Source: Dromiciops gliroides (taxonomy: Eukaryota > Chordata > Mammalia > Microbiotheria > Microbiotheriidae). Taken from it: DNA of 64,000 nucleotides. Position numbers and translations under genes: made by a program. Every line of letters starts with the position of its first letter. Positions within the stretch are counted from its first letter, which is position 1. The DNA lies in assembly GCF_019393635.1 (NCBI RefSeq), contig NC_057864.1:80355882-80419881 (forward strand), read 5' to 3'. This document shows positions 41,571-53,769 of the stretch, piece by piece. A model generated the notes under the pieces. It saw nothing but the letters and a program-made list of their open reading frames with translations. It did not search any database and was not told where the DNA came from.

Positions 41571-41885
41571 TTTATTAAGTACTTACTATATGACAGACAC
41601 TGTGCTAAGTGCTCAGGGGTAGCTAGGTGGTGTGGTGGGTAAAGCACTGGACCTGGAATCAGGAACTCAGGAAGACCTGAGTTCAAATTTAGCCTGAGAC
41701 ACTTATTAGTATGTGACCCTGGGCAAGTCATTCGACCTCTGCCTGCTTCAGTTTCTTCAATTGTAAAATGGGGATCATAATAGCACCTACCTACCAGGGT
41801 TGTTTTGAAGTTTAAATGACATAATATTTGTAAAGCACTTAGTAGAGTGCGTGACACAGAGTAGGTACTTAATAAGTGCTTATTT
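41571..41885 (+). mobile_element. Long CORE-SINE with L2-like tail, plus
   Basis: Head GGTAGCTAGGTGGTGTGG at 41617 through GTAAAATGGGGATCATAATAG to GTAGGTACTTAATAAGTGC. A minus-oriented L2/MIR scrap (41571-41615) precedes it. Same family as 27967-28218. Confidence 0.8.
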
Positions 41886-41917
41886 CTTTCTTTCCTGAGA
41901 ATACAAACTAACTTCCT

Positions 41918-42029
41918 TCATCCTTCCCTCCCTCCCTCTCTCCCTCCCTTCCCTCCTTTGTTCCTTCGTTCCTTCCTTCTTTCCTTCCTCTTTCCCTCCC
42001 TCCCCTCCCTCTCTTCCTTCCTTTTTTTA
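41918..42029. repeat. (CCTT)n / CCCT pyrimidine-rich tract
   Basis: Imperfect CCTTCCTT and CCCTCCCT units following the SINE tail. Confidence 0.9.
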
Positions 42030-42059
42030 AGATAGCCCCTTTTGTCAAGGAGCCTACTT

Positions 42060-42490
42060 CCTAATAGGGGATGGCAACTCATGGAGGGGCACGGTGACCA
42101 AATAAGTGAGTTTTATTTGAGAGAAGTAGAAAATGTATTGAGGCAGGCAAGATGATGAAATGGCCTGGATAAATGGCTGGATGGTAAGTGAAATTGAAGC
42201 ATGGTCTGGTGTCTAGAGCCAGATATTAGATGTAATAGCTAGGTGGGTCAGTTTGTATACATTGTTACCTATCAACTGTGTTGGACTCTAGAATGGTAGC
42301 TCCAAAGATGAATGGATTAACTTCCCCATGGATAGGGAACATGGGTTCTGGAAGACCAAGTTGAAGGTTCAAATCTCATATTTGATGTGGATATGGCTAG
42401 TCCAGGTACAAACAAGATCAACAGTGGCAGGTAGACCATGAAATAGCCTGGGTGGATGACTGAGGGGGCAGGTTAGACTGAAGTATTCAT
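42060..42490. other. Unassigned stretch with weak internal repetition
   Basis: GATGAAATGGCCTGGATAAATGG (about 42152) and CATGAAATAGCCTGGGTGGATG (about 42438) with similar flanks suggest a decayed internal duplication. No gene. Confidence 0.4.
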
Positions 42491-42589
42491 GCATTCAATC
42501 AACACATATTAAGCACCTACTAGACCTCATGCTTAACTTTACTAATATAAAGGGGGCAGGAGTGGGAATTGGTATAGCTGCAGCCAAAG

Positions 42590-42715
42590 GTTGATTGATA
42601 TGCCAATATTACTGCTATTTAAATTCTTTCATTTATTATCTCTGTATCCTTAGAACCTACCATAGTGTCTAATACATAGTAGATACATAACAAATGCTTG
42701 TTGATTGATTAATAA
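42590..42715 (+). mobile_element. L2 3'-end relic, plus
   Basis: TTATTATCTCTGTATCCTTAG, AATACATAGTAGATACATAAC and AAATGCTTGTTGATTGATT. Confidence 0.7.
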
Positions 42716-42719
42716 AAGG

Positions 42720-43535
42720 TCAGAGGTGGGGGAGATCATGATGCAAACTAGAAATTATTTAATTACTACTTATCTAGTTAGGCTCTAAGCAAGGGTGATA
42801 TAACATGAGATAACTTTATATGAGTAGCTTGGAACTAGACTGTGAAAGTCTCTTAATGCTGTGATTAGGAATCTATAATTTATTTAGTATACAATGGGGA
42901 TTTGCTAAATATTTAGGAAAGGAGTGGTGACATAAACAAAATGGAGTATTATATTATTCAGCAACATATAATGATAGATGGAGGAGGAGAAAGTTGTATT
43001 CAGTTTTGGACATGATGACTCTGAAAGACTGGTAGGACAATAACTGGAGGTATACAGTAGACAAATGGAAATATAACACAGAAACTCAGGAGAGATTGAG
43101 AGTAGAAATAAAAACTGTAGTCTTCTACATAGAGGTGACAATTGAGATCATTGGAATGGATGATATAAGCAAGGGAGAAGAATCACAGAAGCAAAGACAA
43201 GAGAAAGTATAAGGAAGAAAGAGGATGCTCAAGATGGTCAGATGGTTCAGAGAAGTCAGGGAAGCAAGGAGGGAAAAAAGTCAATATATGTTACATTAAT
43301 GGTACTTAATGTATATGATAATAACCTTTCCTTGTTCTCTTATATTGTTACAGATTACACAATAAGAATAACTAATTTTTAAAAAATGGATCTAAATTAT
43401 AGATGATGTCATACAATATTTATTATGCTTCAGATCATGAACTGGCCAAAATACTTTTTTTTTCCCTGAAATAAATTGTCATAGTTTAACATTACTGTTT
43501 GTGGAAGGTGCTATGTATGAAGTTAAAAAAAAGAA
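42720..43535. other. Unassigned non-coding stretch
   Basis: Part (42830-42935) resembles the unidentified ancient repeat at 48430 and 53770. Otherwise A/T-rich. Confidence 0.4.
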
Positions 43536-43539
43536 CTTT

Positions 43540-43702
43540 GGGGGCAGCTAGGTGGCGCAGTGTATAGAGCACCGGCCCTGGAGTCAGAAGTACCTGAGTT
43601 CAAATCCGGCCTCAGACATGTAACACTTACTAGCTGTGTGACCCTGGGCAAGTCACTTAACCCCAATTGCCTCACTAAAAACAAAACAAAACAAAACAAA
43701 AA
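43540..43702 (+). mobile_element. SINE (GGAGTCAGAAGTACC / CCAATTGCCTCA subfamily), plus
   Basis: Full length with an AAAAC-repeat tail. Close to the apparent subfamily consensus. Confidence 0.93.
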
Positions 43703-43704
43703 AC

Positions 43705-44756
43705 CCAAACCTTTGTAAAATTTCATAGATTTAAATTAGAACTAGTTGAAAAACTACTAACCTTTTTTCTCCAACAAAATACAGTAGAGAAATTTAAATT
43801 AGAACAGAAGTATTTGAAATATTTTATTAATTTCAATAACACATCAATATTAAAAACTTCAAGTTCCTCTGAAAATGAAAACAATGTTTCCTGTTGACAG
43901 AAACATCCAGACATTTTAACTTACACTGTTATGTAGTGAATTAATCTGTCCCATCTTAGAGGACTACAAAGACTTAATATGCTTGAAATATTGAAATAAT
44001 TTTAAAAGCACATTGTTGATTCAGACACCCTTTGCTAGATCAATTCACCACAAAATAAGTTTATGCATGACTTATTTTGAATGTAGTTTTATTTCTATGG
44101 CAAAGGTAATAAGGACTTTGTACTTTTCCATTCTGATTTCAGAGTGTTAGCTTCTCCTTGAAAAGCGGAAAATTCCCAATTTCTACTGAGAGCTTTCCTT
44201 TGTGATTAGGAAAATAAAAGTATTGTGGGAAATCATTGTTGCAAAATTTGTTGGTACAAACTGATGAGATTTTTTTCAACATCATAGAATAGTTTAACAC
44301 ATCATAATGAGAAATGGGTCAAGGCTACCTTTATGAACACTCCCCTGTACTTTTTTTTGTATCTTAAATCTGTGGAATTATTTGTCAACATCATTGAATA
44401 AGAGAATTTTGTATGGTTCACTTAATTTGATTTTTAAGGCACTATTGCATTTACTAAGTCCTGCTCTTTACTAAGGTATCAAGTAGAAGAATTTTTTCAT
44501 TTCTCTTTTCCCACAATACCTTTCCTTGTCCCTTTCCCACTTCATTGCTATTCTCCCTGCTCTCCCCTTCAACTCCTAAATACATACATTCTCTTTCAGT
44601 CCTATGAACTATGGCTACAGGCATTTATTCTCAGTTAAAACTCAACTAATATTATATGGAAGATGACATTGTTTGAAAGTTGGGTTTTCCTGTTCTAGGG
44701 ATATTTGCATCCCAATTCAAAGTTCTCAAAGATGCCCCAAATTTTTACAACCAAAA
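43705..44756. other. Unassigned non-coding stretch
   Basis: About 1 kb, A/T-rich, no recognisable feature. Confidence 0.45.
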
Positions 44757-44769
44757 GGAATGCATTTTT

Positions 44770-44912
44770 TTTTTTGCAGGGCAATGAGGGTTAAGTGACT
44801 TGCCCAGGGTCACACAGCTAGTAAGTGTCAAGTATCTGAGGCTGGATTTGAACTCAGGTCCTCCTGAATCCAAGGCCTGTGCTTTATCCACTGCGCCACC
44901 TAGCTGCCCCCT
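44770..44912 (-). mobile_element. SINE (WSINE1/MAR1 type), minus
   Basis: Full length with perfect 13-bp duplication GGAATGCATTTTT (44757-44769 and 44913-44925). Confidence 0.95.
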
Positions 44913-45039
44913 GGAATGCATTTTTAATGGTGGAATTTCAGTCTATTTGACTGGGTAGCCTTGCAAATGACATATGATGGACTGACTAAAGAAAAAAAAT
45001 GATGGAATTGTGAATGAATTTAAAGTGATCTTATAAGAA

Positions 45040-45200
45040 TATCAATTGATCAATCAATGAATGTTGGGGATACAAAGAAAACAATAATTCCTGGCCTCAG
45101 GGAGCTTACATTCTAATGGATAGACAAGAAAACATGTACATATATAGGAATAAAAAGGATACTAACCAAGTGCATACAAGGTAACTTTAGAGGTGAAAGC
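45040..45200 (-). mobile_element. L2-like relic, minus
   Basis: TTGGGGATACAAAGAAAAC and CTCAGGGAGCTTACATTCTA. Confidence 0.55.
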
Positions 45201-45387
45201 ACTAGCAGCTGGGGTGGAGAGGACCATGGATGTCTTCTGAAGAAACAAATCAAAAATAGAGCAGCTTGAGAACCAGACTGGCCTATACAGAATTTTCCAT
45301 AAAATCTCACCTACCAGATTGCCTAATTAATTACACATTAAGGATGAAATTAATTGGAAATTTACATGGTGACTAAGAAAAATCATA

Positions 45388-45560
45388 CAATATAGTGCAT
45401 TAGAAAGGGCATTGGATTTGAAGCCAAGGAATATGGATTCCATTCCCACCTTCCACCATGTAGGGTTACATCATTTAACTTTGCTGGACCTCAGTTTTCT
45501 CATGAAGGGGGTTGGAAAAGTTCAGGTCCTCTTTCAGTTATAATTCTATGCTCCTGTCCC
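45388..45560 (+). mobile_element. MIR relic, plus
   Basis: GCATTAGAAAGGGCATTGGAT, then GGACCTCAGTTTTCTCAT. Confidence 0.7.
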
Positions 45561-45646
45561 AAATGCAATTATTTTAGCATTAAAGTACTCAATTTCAAAT
45601 GCTTGTCTTTTTCACCCTTTTATTTAAGGAAGGTTTCTAGTTCTTA

Positions 45647-45806
45647 TTTTTTAATTTTAAAATTTTTTTTTAGTGAGGCAATTGGGGTTGTGACTTGCCT
45701 GAGGGTCACACAGCTAGTAAGTGTTAAGTGTCTGAGGCCAGATTTGAACTCAGGTCCTCCTGACTCCAGGGCCGGTGCTCTATCCACTGCACCACCTAGC
45801 TGCCCT
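45647..45806 (-). mobile_element. SINE (CCAATTGCCTCA subfamily), minus
   Basis: Small deletion near the tail (GGGGTTGTGACTTGCC). Perfect 15-bp duplication GGTTTCTAGTTCTTA (45632-45646 and 45807-45821). Confidence 0.95.
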
Positions 45807-46159
45807 GGTTTCTAGTTCTTAATAGAAAAGAGATAGTTAAAAGACAAAAAAGGGATGAGGGAAGGAAAAATAAAGAAAACTACAAGACAGCAAGTTCTCA
45901 TGCTCCTGGATCACTTGGCAAAAGTTACAGTATTGAAAAACCACTGCTCCTTATTTTTTTTTTTCACTCTGGAAAACTGTGAAACTGAAACCAATCAACA
46001 AATAATTCAAAGATTTTATAATCCTCTTTGGAAAGTGGATATAATAAACTTTGTAGTCTATATCTTACACAGGATTGTTTTGAGGAAGATATGTTGTAAA
46101 CCCTAAAGTAGCTATACAAATGGGAATTTATTATTATTATTATTTATTTAGAATCCTGT

Positions 46160-46310
46160 GTGTGCCTTGATCTACGGAATCTTAGAGTCTTCAGATAGAA
46201 GGGACCATGGGGAAGTTTTACTTCTGCTAATAATCAGTTTTGTGATTTTGGGCAAATCATTCAACCACTCAGCCTTAGATTCGTCATCTGTAAAATGAGG
46301 GAGCTGTATG
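46160..46310 (+). mobile_element. MIR relic, plus
   Basis: TTTGGGCAAATCATTCAACC and CATCTGTAAAATGAGGGAGC. Confidence 0.7.
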
Positions 46311-46354
46311 AGATGATAACTAAAGAACTGATTGTCATTGATTAAATGATCTTT

Positions 46355-46655
46355 TATTTAAAATCCTTCCCAATCTGGCTCTAGCCTAGCATTGTCATCT
46401 TATACCACATTACTTGCTTTCATGTTTTTTGTATTCCAGCCAGACTAGCCAATTTGTTTTCCCTCAATTTGGTATTTCATTTTCTGTCCTCTATACTTTT
46501 GCATTACATGCTGTATACTTCTCCTTCCTGCCAACTAGAGTCAACCTCTTTTGAACTGGGATGGTTTTCTTGTTTTGTTTTGTTTTTGTATCCAAGGAAC
46601 CTAGTACAGTACCTCACACAAGGTAGGCAGTTAATAAATTCTTGTTGGATTGGAT
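46355..46655 (+). mobile_element. L2 3' relic, plus
   Basis: CCCAATCTGGCTCTAGCCTAGC through GTATCCAAGGAACCTAGTAC to AATAAATTCTTGTTGG. Confidence 0.75.
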
Positions 46656-47084
46656 TATGCCAATGTGGTTACACCATCTGCCCAGTTATTAACCCTGCAT
46701 TAAATTGAACTCCTCTATACCTAGGTGAACAATCTTTGAGAGTTGCTATGGCAGAAAAATTCATCTCCTGGTGGCTAGCCTGGTCATGAGGCCCTCTGAA
46801 TTTATTTCTGCTAGTTCCTGGACAACAGACACAGTCTGTCATCTGGCCTATTCTTGAAACTTTTACGGTTTATTTGGTAAGTCCTGCCAGAGCTTATGCT
46901 CCAAAGATATGGTGTTTGAAATCTTAGTGTAATCTCATTCTCATAATGAGCCATGGGAGGAGCACTTTGGTAAGGAAAGGTCCCTTCCAACTATAAAATT
47001 CCATGAGTCTGTTCCCTTATTAGATCAACTAATCCTAGCAATATAGAAGTCAACATAGAGTTTACAAAGAGAGGGCAGAGAGAG

Positions 47085-47342
47085 GAGAAGGGATAAGTAT
47101 TTATATAATGCCTGGTCTGTGCTAGGCACAGTATTAAGCACATTTTACAATTATTATCTAATTTTGTTCTAACAACAACTTTGAGAGGCAGGTGCTATCA
47201 TTATTCCCATTTTACAGTTCAGGAAAATGAAACTAACAGAAGTTAAATGACTTACAAGTCATACAACTTGTAAGTGTCTGAGGCCAAATTTGAACTCAGG
47301 TCCACACCCAGTGCTCTGTCCACTGTACTACTAGCTACCCCA
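47085..47342 (-). mobile_element. Long CORE-SINE, minus
   Basis: TGCTAGGCACAGTATTAAGC, CCCATTTTACAGTTCAGG, and the tRNA-side end GTCCACTGTACTACTAGC. Confidence 0.8.
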
Positions 47343-48430
47343 AAGAAATATAAAAAAATAGACAAGAAGCATAAAAAGAAATATAGTAAAAAGTCCCTGC
47401 TGACAAAATTATAATAATACTGGGAAGACAAATAATTGTGTTCAATTGTGTCTATAGTAGAACTTCAGAGAAGGAAAAGAACAATAGGAACTAAAACATG
47501 AGGATGAAATGACTTCAAAATTTGTAGAAGTGGAAGTCAATTATGAAGTTGTAGGGAAGTGAGCATTTGTTTGGAAGCTGTAATTTGTTATATAGCTTTC
47601 CATTGAAGATGTACACATACCATTGGTGCCAAAAGAGAACTCTAAATTGGATCTCAAAATCAATTCATTGGTTCAGAGCTATCCCTTGGTACCTTTGGAA
47701 ACTGTGTACATATCTCTGCTCATGAAAAGTGTGGACAGGTCTACTGATTACTTGTTAGGAGGAAAAAACACATTTCCTGATTGGGTTGCAGTGATTTCGG
47801 CTACTCCAAGAGGAGGTGGTTGGTTTGGAGGCACCCCTTTGTACCTCTCAGATGATGGGCTTCAGTGTCTGGGACCATACACTTCTGCTCTCTTAGGAGG
47901 AAAAGTAAAAGGGAAAAGGTGAAAAAAGAAGTTTTGGGGTCCTCAATGTAAACTCCTTTTATATTCATTAATCAAAAAGCTCTCTGTAGCCTTTTCACCA
48001 CCCCAAGGAAAAGAGGAGACCCCTTGAATAAGAATCTGTCTTTCCTGGAGTCCATACCAACTAGTCATTGTGGTAGTTTCCCTGATCACTGAGGCCCATC
48101 CCCTAACCAACCAGTGCATCTTGGGACAGACCTAGTCACTGTGGCTAATCCTTTGTTTTTTTCATCTTAAGAAGTAATCAATAGACCTGTCATACCTTTC
48201 ATGGACAAAGGTATGTACCAAAGTCCCAAAGTCTGACCTTAGGGAGATTCATAAAACTGGTAAGAAACTTCCTGTATACACTCATATTTTATAGGCAGAA
48301 GGATTAAGGGAGAATAGTTCAGAAAAGAAAACAAACATGAGTAAAGTCATGGAAATAGAAATGAATACGATATATTCTGGGGAGTGATAAGGAGAATAGC
48401 TTAATTAAACTGGAAGGTTAATGTTGAAAA
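47343..48430. other. Unassigned stretch with one 99-codon open frame
   Basis: The frame at 47623-47922 (plus) is somewhat G-rich near its end (RGGGWFGGTP) but has no recognised domain, signal peptide or promoter. It may be a relic of an unrecognised transposon or retrovirus, or chance. The remainder is featureless to me. Confidence 0.35.
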
Positions 48431-48640
48431 ATAGTGTGAAACAAGGTTAGATATGGTTTGGGCCAGATTATGGAAGGTTTTTGAAACCAGCCTGAGAGGA
48501 AATTAGACTTGATTTGTTAGTAAGAAACCAGTGTAATTAAAAAAATATCACTAGAAGCAGAGTGAGTGACATGATGAAAACAATGTTAGGAAGAGTAATC
48601 TTGCAGTAGAGTAGGGAAAGATCAGTGATTAGGAGAATAA
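48430..48640. repeat. Unidentified ancient repeat, copy
   Basis: Shares GTGACATGATGAAAAC and neighbouring order with the clearer copy at 53770-54500. Confidence 0.4.
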
Positions 48641-49137
48641 TTATAAGGCTGTGCTCTTCTTCCTGTGTGATGTGATGGGAGCCTGGCTTAAGGTGGTGGT
48701 ACTGAGAACAGTGTGGGATTGATAGCTAAAAGAGATACCTGAGAGAAAAGTTGACTGGATTTGGCAACTGACTGTAGACAAAGAGTTGGGGAATGTTAAA
48801 TTTTCTAGGACATTACTCCTCTGACTTTCCAAATAAAATCTGCTTATGTTGTATATGGAAAATGGTTTTAAAAATAGTTATCTGACCTTTTCATGAAGGA
48901 GTCAGATGCACACAAATGCGATTCATGTAAATAAAGATTTGCTTTCACCATATGAGAAAGTTTTCAGAAGTTTCACAATATATAGCATTCATCAGTTAAA
49001 TATTTCACACACATTTTCTTCATTTCCTCCTTGCTCCCTAGCCAACCATCATGCTCATCTTCTCATCATCTTCTTTCTTAAGATTTCTTTCTGAATTTAA
49101 GATAAATGAATTTTTCACTTCATGAAGAATTTATAAT

Positions 49138-49289
49138 TGGGCAGCTAGGTGGTACAGTGGATAAAGCACCGGCCCTGGATTCAGGAGGACCTGAGTTCAA
49201 ATCCGGATTCAGATACTTGACACTAGCTGTGTGACCTTGGGCAAGTCACTTAACTCTCATTGTCCTGCCAAAAAGAGAAAAATTTTAAA
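49138..49289 (+). mobile_element. SINE (WSINE1/MAR1 type), plus
   Basis: Full length except the 5-base loss in GACACTAGCTG. Perfect 13-bp duplication AAGAATTTATAAT (49125-49137 and 49290-49302). Confidence 0.94.
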
Positions 49290-49804
49290 AAGAATTTATA
49301 ATCACCATCTGGTATTGCCTAAGTCTCTTCCTAACTTCTGATTTGCCTTAAACTAAGGGAAATTATGAAATGACATTTAAAAATTTAAAAATTATGAAAT
49401 TTATGAAGTACTGTTATTATTATTAGTTTCATGTTAGCCCCAATGTGGCTGGAGAGCCATTGTTTTAACTTTGGAGTGTTGCTACTGGCTCCATAGGGGC
49501 TGATATATTATGTCACACCTTTTGCCATCTCATACACCTTCCAGCTCTTGCCTTAGACATGTGGTTTAGATAAAGTTCAGTCCTAAGGATCCTGCCTTCC
49601 AAAGGTTAGGAAGATTAGGCTCCCATCTCTCATACTCTTTGGCTCTTTAAACTCTCACTCTTAGCACAACTTTTGTTCGTGTCTTAGCCCATTCCCCAAA
49701 GGGGAAGAGTAAAAAGGCACTCAATGTAGATATTATTCAGACATGGAACAGGTAAGTTATTACTATGCCTATAAGAAATTTTAAACATAAAATGAAGGGA
49801 AGTG

Positions 49805-50030
49805 AGTAAGCATTTATTAAGTGTCTACTATCTATCTGGTACTATAAAAATATTAACTCACTTGATCCTTACAACAACCCTAAGAGGTAGGTGCTTATCA
49901 TTATCCTCATTTTATAGCTGAGGAAACTGAAGTAGACAGAGGTCAAGTGACTTGAGTCATACCTAGTTAAAGTGTCCAAGGCTGGATCTGAACTCAGGTC
50001 TTCTTGAGCTCAGGCCCAGTGCCACCTAAG
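49805..50030 (-). mobile_element. Long CORE-SINE/MIR, minus
   Basis: GCATTTATTAAGTGTCTAC, AACAACCCTAAGAGGTAGG, GAGGAAACTGAAGTAGACAG and CTGAACTCAGGTC. Confidence 0.8.
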
Positions 50031-50279
50031 AATGACGACATTAATAATGTAGGATTCAGTGACAACTTATAACTACTATAGGGAGGCCAATGAAGCAAAC
50101 CTCATTAGAAGACAAAGCATTTTCCATATTACTAAGCTAAGACATGAAACCAGTGTTCATTCCAGTGTAATTCAATACAGTTTATTTCAGCCAGTGCCTA
50201 CTATGTGCCTGGTTTTTGTGTGGCTATTATAAACAATACAGTCTATGAAGAATTGTATAATTTTTAACCAGAAGTCAGC

Positions 50280-50860
50280 AGCAGGAGTGGTCTCTTATCA
50301 GGAAAAGCTTCTGCATAAGAAAAAACTGCCACCAAGAGGATTGGAAAGGTACACACTGGATGTGAGCAGGTTGCAACACGTTGCAAATGAGGAATTATGG
50401 AGAACTAGAATAAAAGATGTCATCCAAAATGTATGAGTTAAAAATAGCTGGTCATGTGATAAGAACAAGTGATAAGTGATGGACAACCCAGGTTCTCCAG
50501 TGGTGCTCTTGAAATGTCAAAAGAAAATGAGGAAGGTCCTCCTTATGTTACACCTACAGAGGGGAATAACGATTAGACTCACACAGAATGGACAGGCATG
50601 GATGTAGTGCTGCCTTTATCACTATAGGGAATGCCTGCATCAATAAAACAACAAATCGGGGGTGGCTAGGTGTCGCAGTGGATAAAGCACTGACCCTGGA
50701 TTCAGGAGTACCTGAGTTCAAATCCGGCCTCAGACACTTGACACTTACTAGCTGTGTGACCCTGGGCAAGTCACTTAACCCCCATTGCCCTTAAAAAAAA
50801 AAAAGAAAACAACAAATCAACTGGACTATGTTGTATGTGTATGGTGCCTAAGTTCTAGAA
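50280..50860 (+). pseudogene. Probable LINE ORF2 C-terminal relic, split by a SINE
   Basis: Open frame ending IKDVIQNV at 50436, followed in frame by pieces resembling the AGHV-R-D-W motif found at the C-terminus of some LINE ORF2 proteins. Stops interrupt it. The SINE at 50658 splits the 3' part. Clade unassigned. A chance match cannot be excluded without a search. Confidence 0.45.
50658..50805 (+). mobile_element. SINE (WSINE1/MAR1 type), plus
   Basis: Full length with A12 tail. Perfect 13-bp duplication AAAACAACAAATC (50645-50657 and 50806-50818). Confidence 0.95.
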
Positions 50861-50899
50861 GGGCATCTTCCTGAGAAACTCATATAGACCAAAGTTGAC

Positions 50900-51990
50900 T
50901 GTTCACTTAGGTATAGGGGATATTATTTCAACTCTCCATAACAGCATAAGTTCAGATATCTCCATTTCATGTTTCCCATACACATCTCCTTTCCATGTCT
51001 TACATTTGATCCTAATTTCACTCAGTTTCTAGCTGCCTGAGGCTGCCCAAATGGAATCTAAGGATTTAATGGGTCAAAGAAAAAAGTTTATTAATAGACT
51101 CTTTGAAACAACTTAATTGTAGAGGGAAGCTCAGTAATTTGATACATGTCTCAGAGGGCAGATAATGGCAAATTTTGCTGAATATCTACTTCATCAGATA
51201 ACAAATTATGCCTCAACCATGGCAAACATTTGAATGAAAGCTGTAAATGTCAGCCAATCAGCCAGATGTTTCCACATAGATAGATGTCCAGTGTCCTTTA
51301 CAAAACATTTGAATGATTGGCATCTTTATATTTCATCTGGATATCCTGGCACAAAATGCTCAAGGGCTTAGCCTAAAATCTTCAAAGAAGTGTGTTCTAA
51401 TCTTCCATCAGAAAGCAAAATATGCCACATATTATGTGTATACATGTGTACATGTATACATAGGCACCTCTTATTTTAACTGTAGTGTGTCAAAAAAAGA
51501 ATATAAAGGCAATTCAGACTCAGTATTAAAAAGTCTTCAAGGGTGTTTCCACCTTTACTCTCCTTCAAAATGCAATATTTAGATTCAACATTATATTCTT
51601 TTTGAAATATTCTTAAAACCAATTTTTCTTTTCCTATATAGACAAGAAACAGAATCTTAAGTTTTGAATTTTTCTTTAAAAAATCTGATGGTTTTGTTAG
51701 ATGTTAGTATTTTTCCAGTGAGGATTCATTGACCAAATAGCAGCTTGTGGTTTTGATGACATCCTCCGAGCTTTATGAGCTTTACTATACAAATTATATC
51801 ATGTTTCAAAATTCCCCTTTTCTGATTTCATCATAATCACATGCTGTGATGAAATTTCATTATATGACATGATAGGTCACTGCTATTGTAAAATTACCAT
51901 TCTAAAAATGCAATGTGTTGAGGTGAAAAATAGATGAATAAAATTACTCTAGAGCTAAAAGGATTCTTGGAAAAAAATCCTGGGGAGCCT
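50900..51990. other. Unassigned non-coding stretch
   Basis: About 1.1 kb with no recognisable feature. Confidence 0.45.
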
Positions 51991-51994
51991 AACA

Positions 51995-52125
51995 AAGGAA
52001 GAAGAGCACTGAATTTAGAACTAGAGGATACTGGTCCCAAATCAAGTCAGACCTTACCTCTCTAGGGAGCAATTTCCTTATCTGTGAGATGAGAAGGTTC
52101 GATTAGATTGGGGAGGTACCTTGGA
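51995..52125 (+). mobile_element. MIR relic, plus
   Basis: AGCACTGAATTTAGAACTAG and GGAGCAATTTCCTTATCTG. Confidence 0.65.
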
Positions 52126-52689
52126 GAATTAAATACTTTGAACCATTTAGTTAAGGCAGGCATATACTCTCAAGGGGATGGTAGTACAATAATGGAAGCT
52201 TTTCCTCTTGTTTTAAACTGCATCTGTAATTTTGTGATTGTAGCCAGCTGCCAGCTATTGGTCAAGACCTTCCTCTACCAATGCAGAACAGTACCTTGTA
52301 ATTTTTAATGCCAATTTTACTTGTTGTGGTATGCTGCATTTATTTTGTAAATGAGTCACATGAGAAAACTTGAAGCCCAAAGCCCAAGTGAACAGGAACA
52401 CTCATCATAATATACAGTGATGAAGGAAGATAGGCATTTCTCCCCAATGCAAATGGGATGATGTAAACTCTACTTTGTTGCAATGTTTTTTTGTGTGAGA
52501 AAAAAGGGAACTGCAGAGTCCAGGGGTGTATAATGACTGTTGACACATTCTCTAATGGATGAGATGATAAAAAAAAGCACTCATTTTGATGATGCTGAAG
52601 TTGGAAGATAAATTACACTGAGCCATTACTATTAAACCACTAAATTCAAAAAAGCTGTTGTCCAATTCAATTTGATAATCATTATTACC

Positions 52690-53620
52690 ACCAGCCAGGT
52701 ACTGCACCAGGCCCTGACCTTTCCCCCAAACCCCTCCAAAGACCTTCAAATAATGCCATAGGACAATTGTTGGAGCAGCAGAACCCAAAAAAGGACAGGG
52801 TCAAATAATTTTCCAGCCAAAGAAAGCTTAGAGGGTCATCAGGAAAGGTCTGTTGTACCTGGGTGAAAGTGAAGCATGCTGAATAGACCCAGCTCCAGCT
52901 CCAGAGAACCAGGCCTTGGGAGCCTCTGACTCAACTGTGGCAGCAACTGCTTCTGGATACAGAGAGAGGAGCTCAGGGCACAGTGCAGACCCAGCCTGGA
53001 ACAGACAGAGCTTCCAGGGCCTCGGAGTCTTGAGTGCCAGGAGCATCTTCTGAGGTTCAGCTCGTGGACCTGTGAGGGAGTTTGGCAGTTGGCTGGGGTG
53101 AAGTGGCTGCGGTCTCTGCTGGAGTTGGGGCAAAGAGCCCAGGTTCTGAACCAGTGGGCCAAATCAACCAGTCAGTGGCGGCCCAGTGGGGGAAGGGTAC
53201 TGGCATGCCAAGCTTCAGACCATAGAGAATCAGATTTCAGACATCTGCTTCCAGGTCAAGATGAGTAGGCAAAGAAAGCAGTGGACTATAGAAATCTTTT
53301 TTGGGAGAAAAGTAGACCAGAATACACTCTAAAAAGAAGATAATAACAAAGTCAAAGCTCCAACATCCAAAACTTCCAAGAAAAATATGAATTGGTCTCA
53401 GGCCATGGAAGCACTCAAAAGGTACTTTGAAGAGAAAGTAGGAGAGATAGATGGAAGATTTAGAGAGGTGGAGGAAAGAATGGAAAGAGAAATGAGAGCT
53501 ATGCAGGAGAGTCATGAGAAAAAAGTCAACAGCTTGAGAAGCCAAATGGAAAAGGAGATACAAAAGTTCTCTGAAGAAAATAATTATCTACAAATTCGGA
53601 TTGAACAAATGAATTAAGCA
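52690..53620 (+). mobile_element. L1 5' UTR plus partial ORF1 (3'-truncated)
   Basis: G+C-rich marsupial-type L1 5' UTR (about 52690-53260) leads to an ATG at 53261. That frame stops at TAA 53330-53332 after 23 codons, then continues in the same frame to 53617. The downstream part encodes the Lys/Glu-rich coiled coil typical of L1 ORF1p (for example EALKRYFEEKVGEID, ERMEREMRAM). The RNA-binding part of ORF1 and all of ORF2 are absent. It is a dead fragment. L1s are usually truncated at the 5' end, not the 3' end. Confidence 0.8.
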
Positions 53621-53769
53621 CTAAATGGATATAGAGACTCAAAGACAAAACTGGGGTGTTATAGTATTTTCCGACTTTAACTATTCTAAGAGATAAAATT
53701 ATGTTGCTTCTTTCACTAGTGATGCTACTTTCACAGAGATGGAGTATCATGTGCAAAGAACATCAAGAA

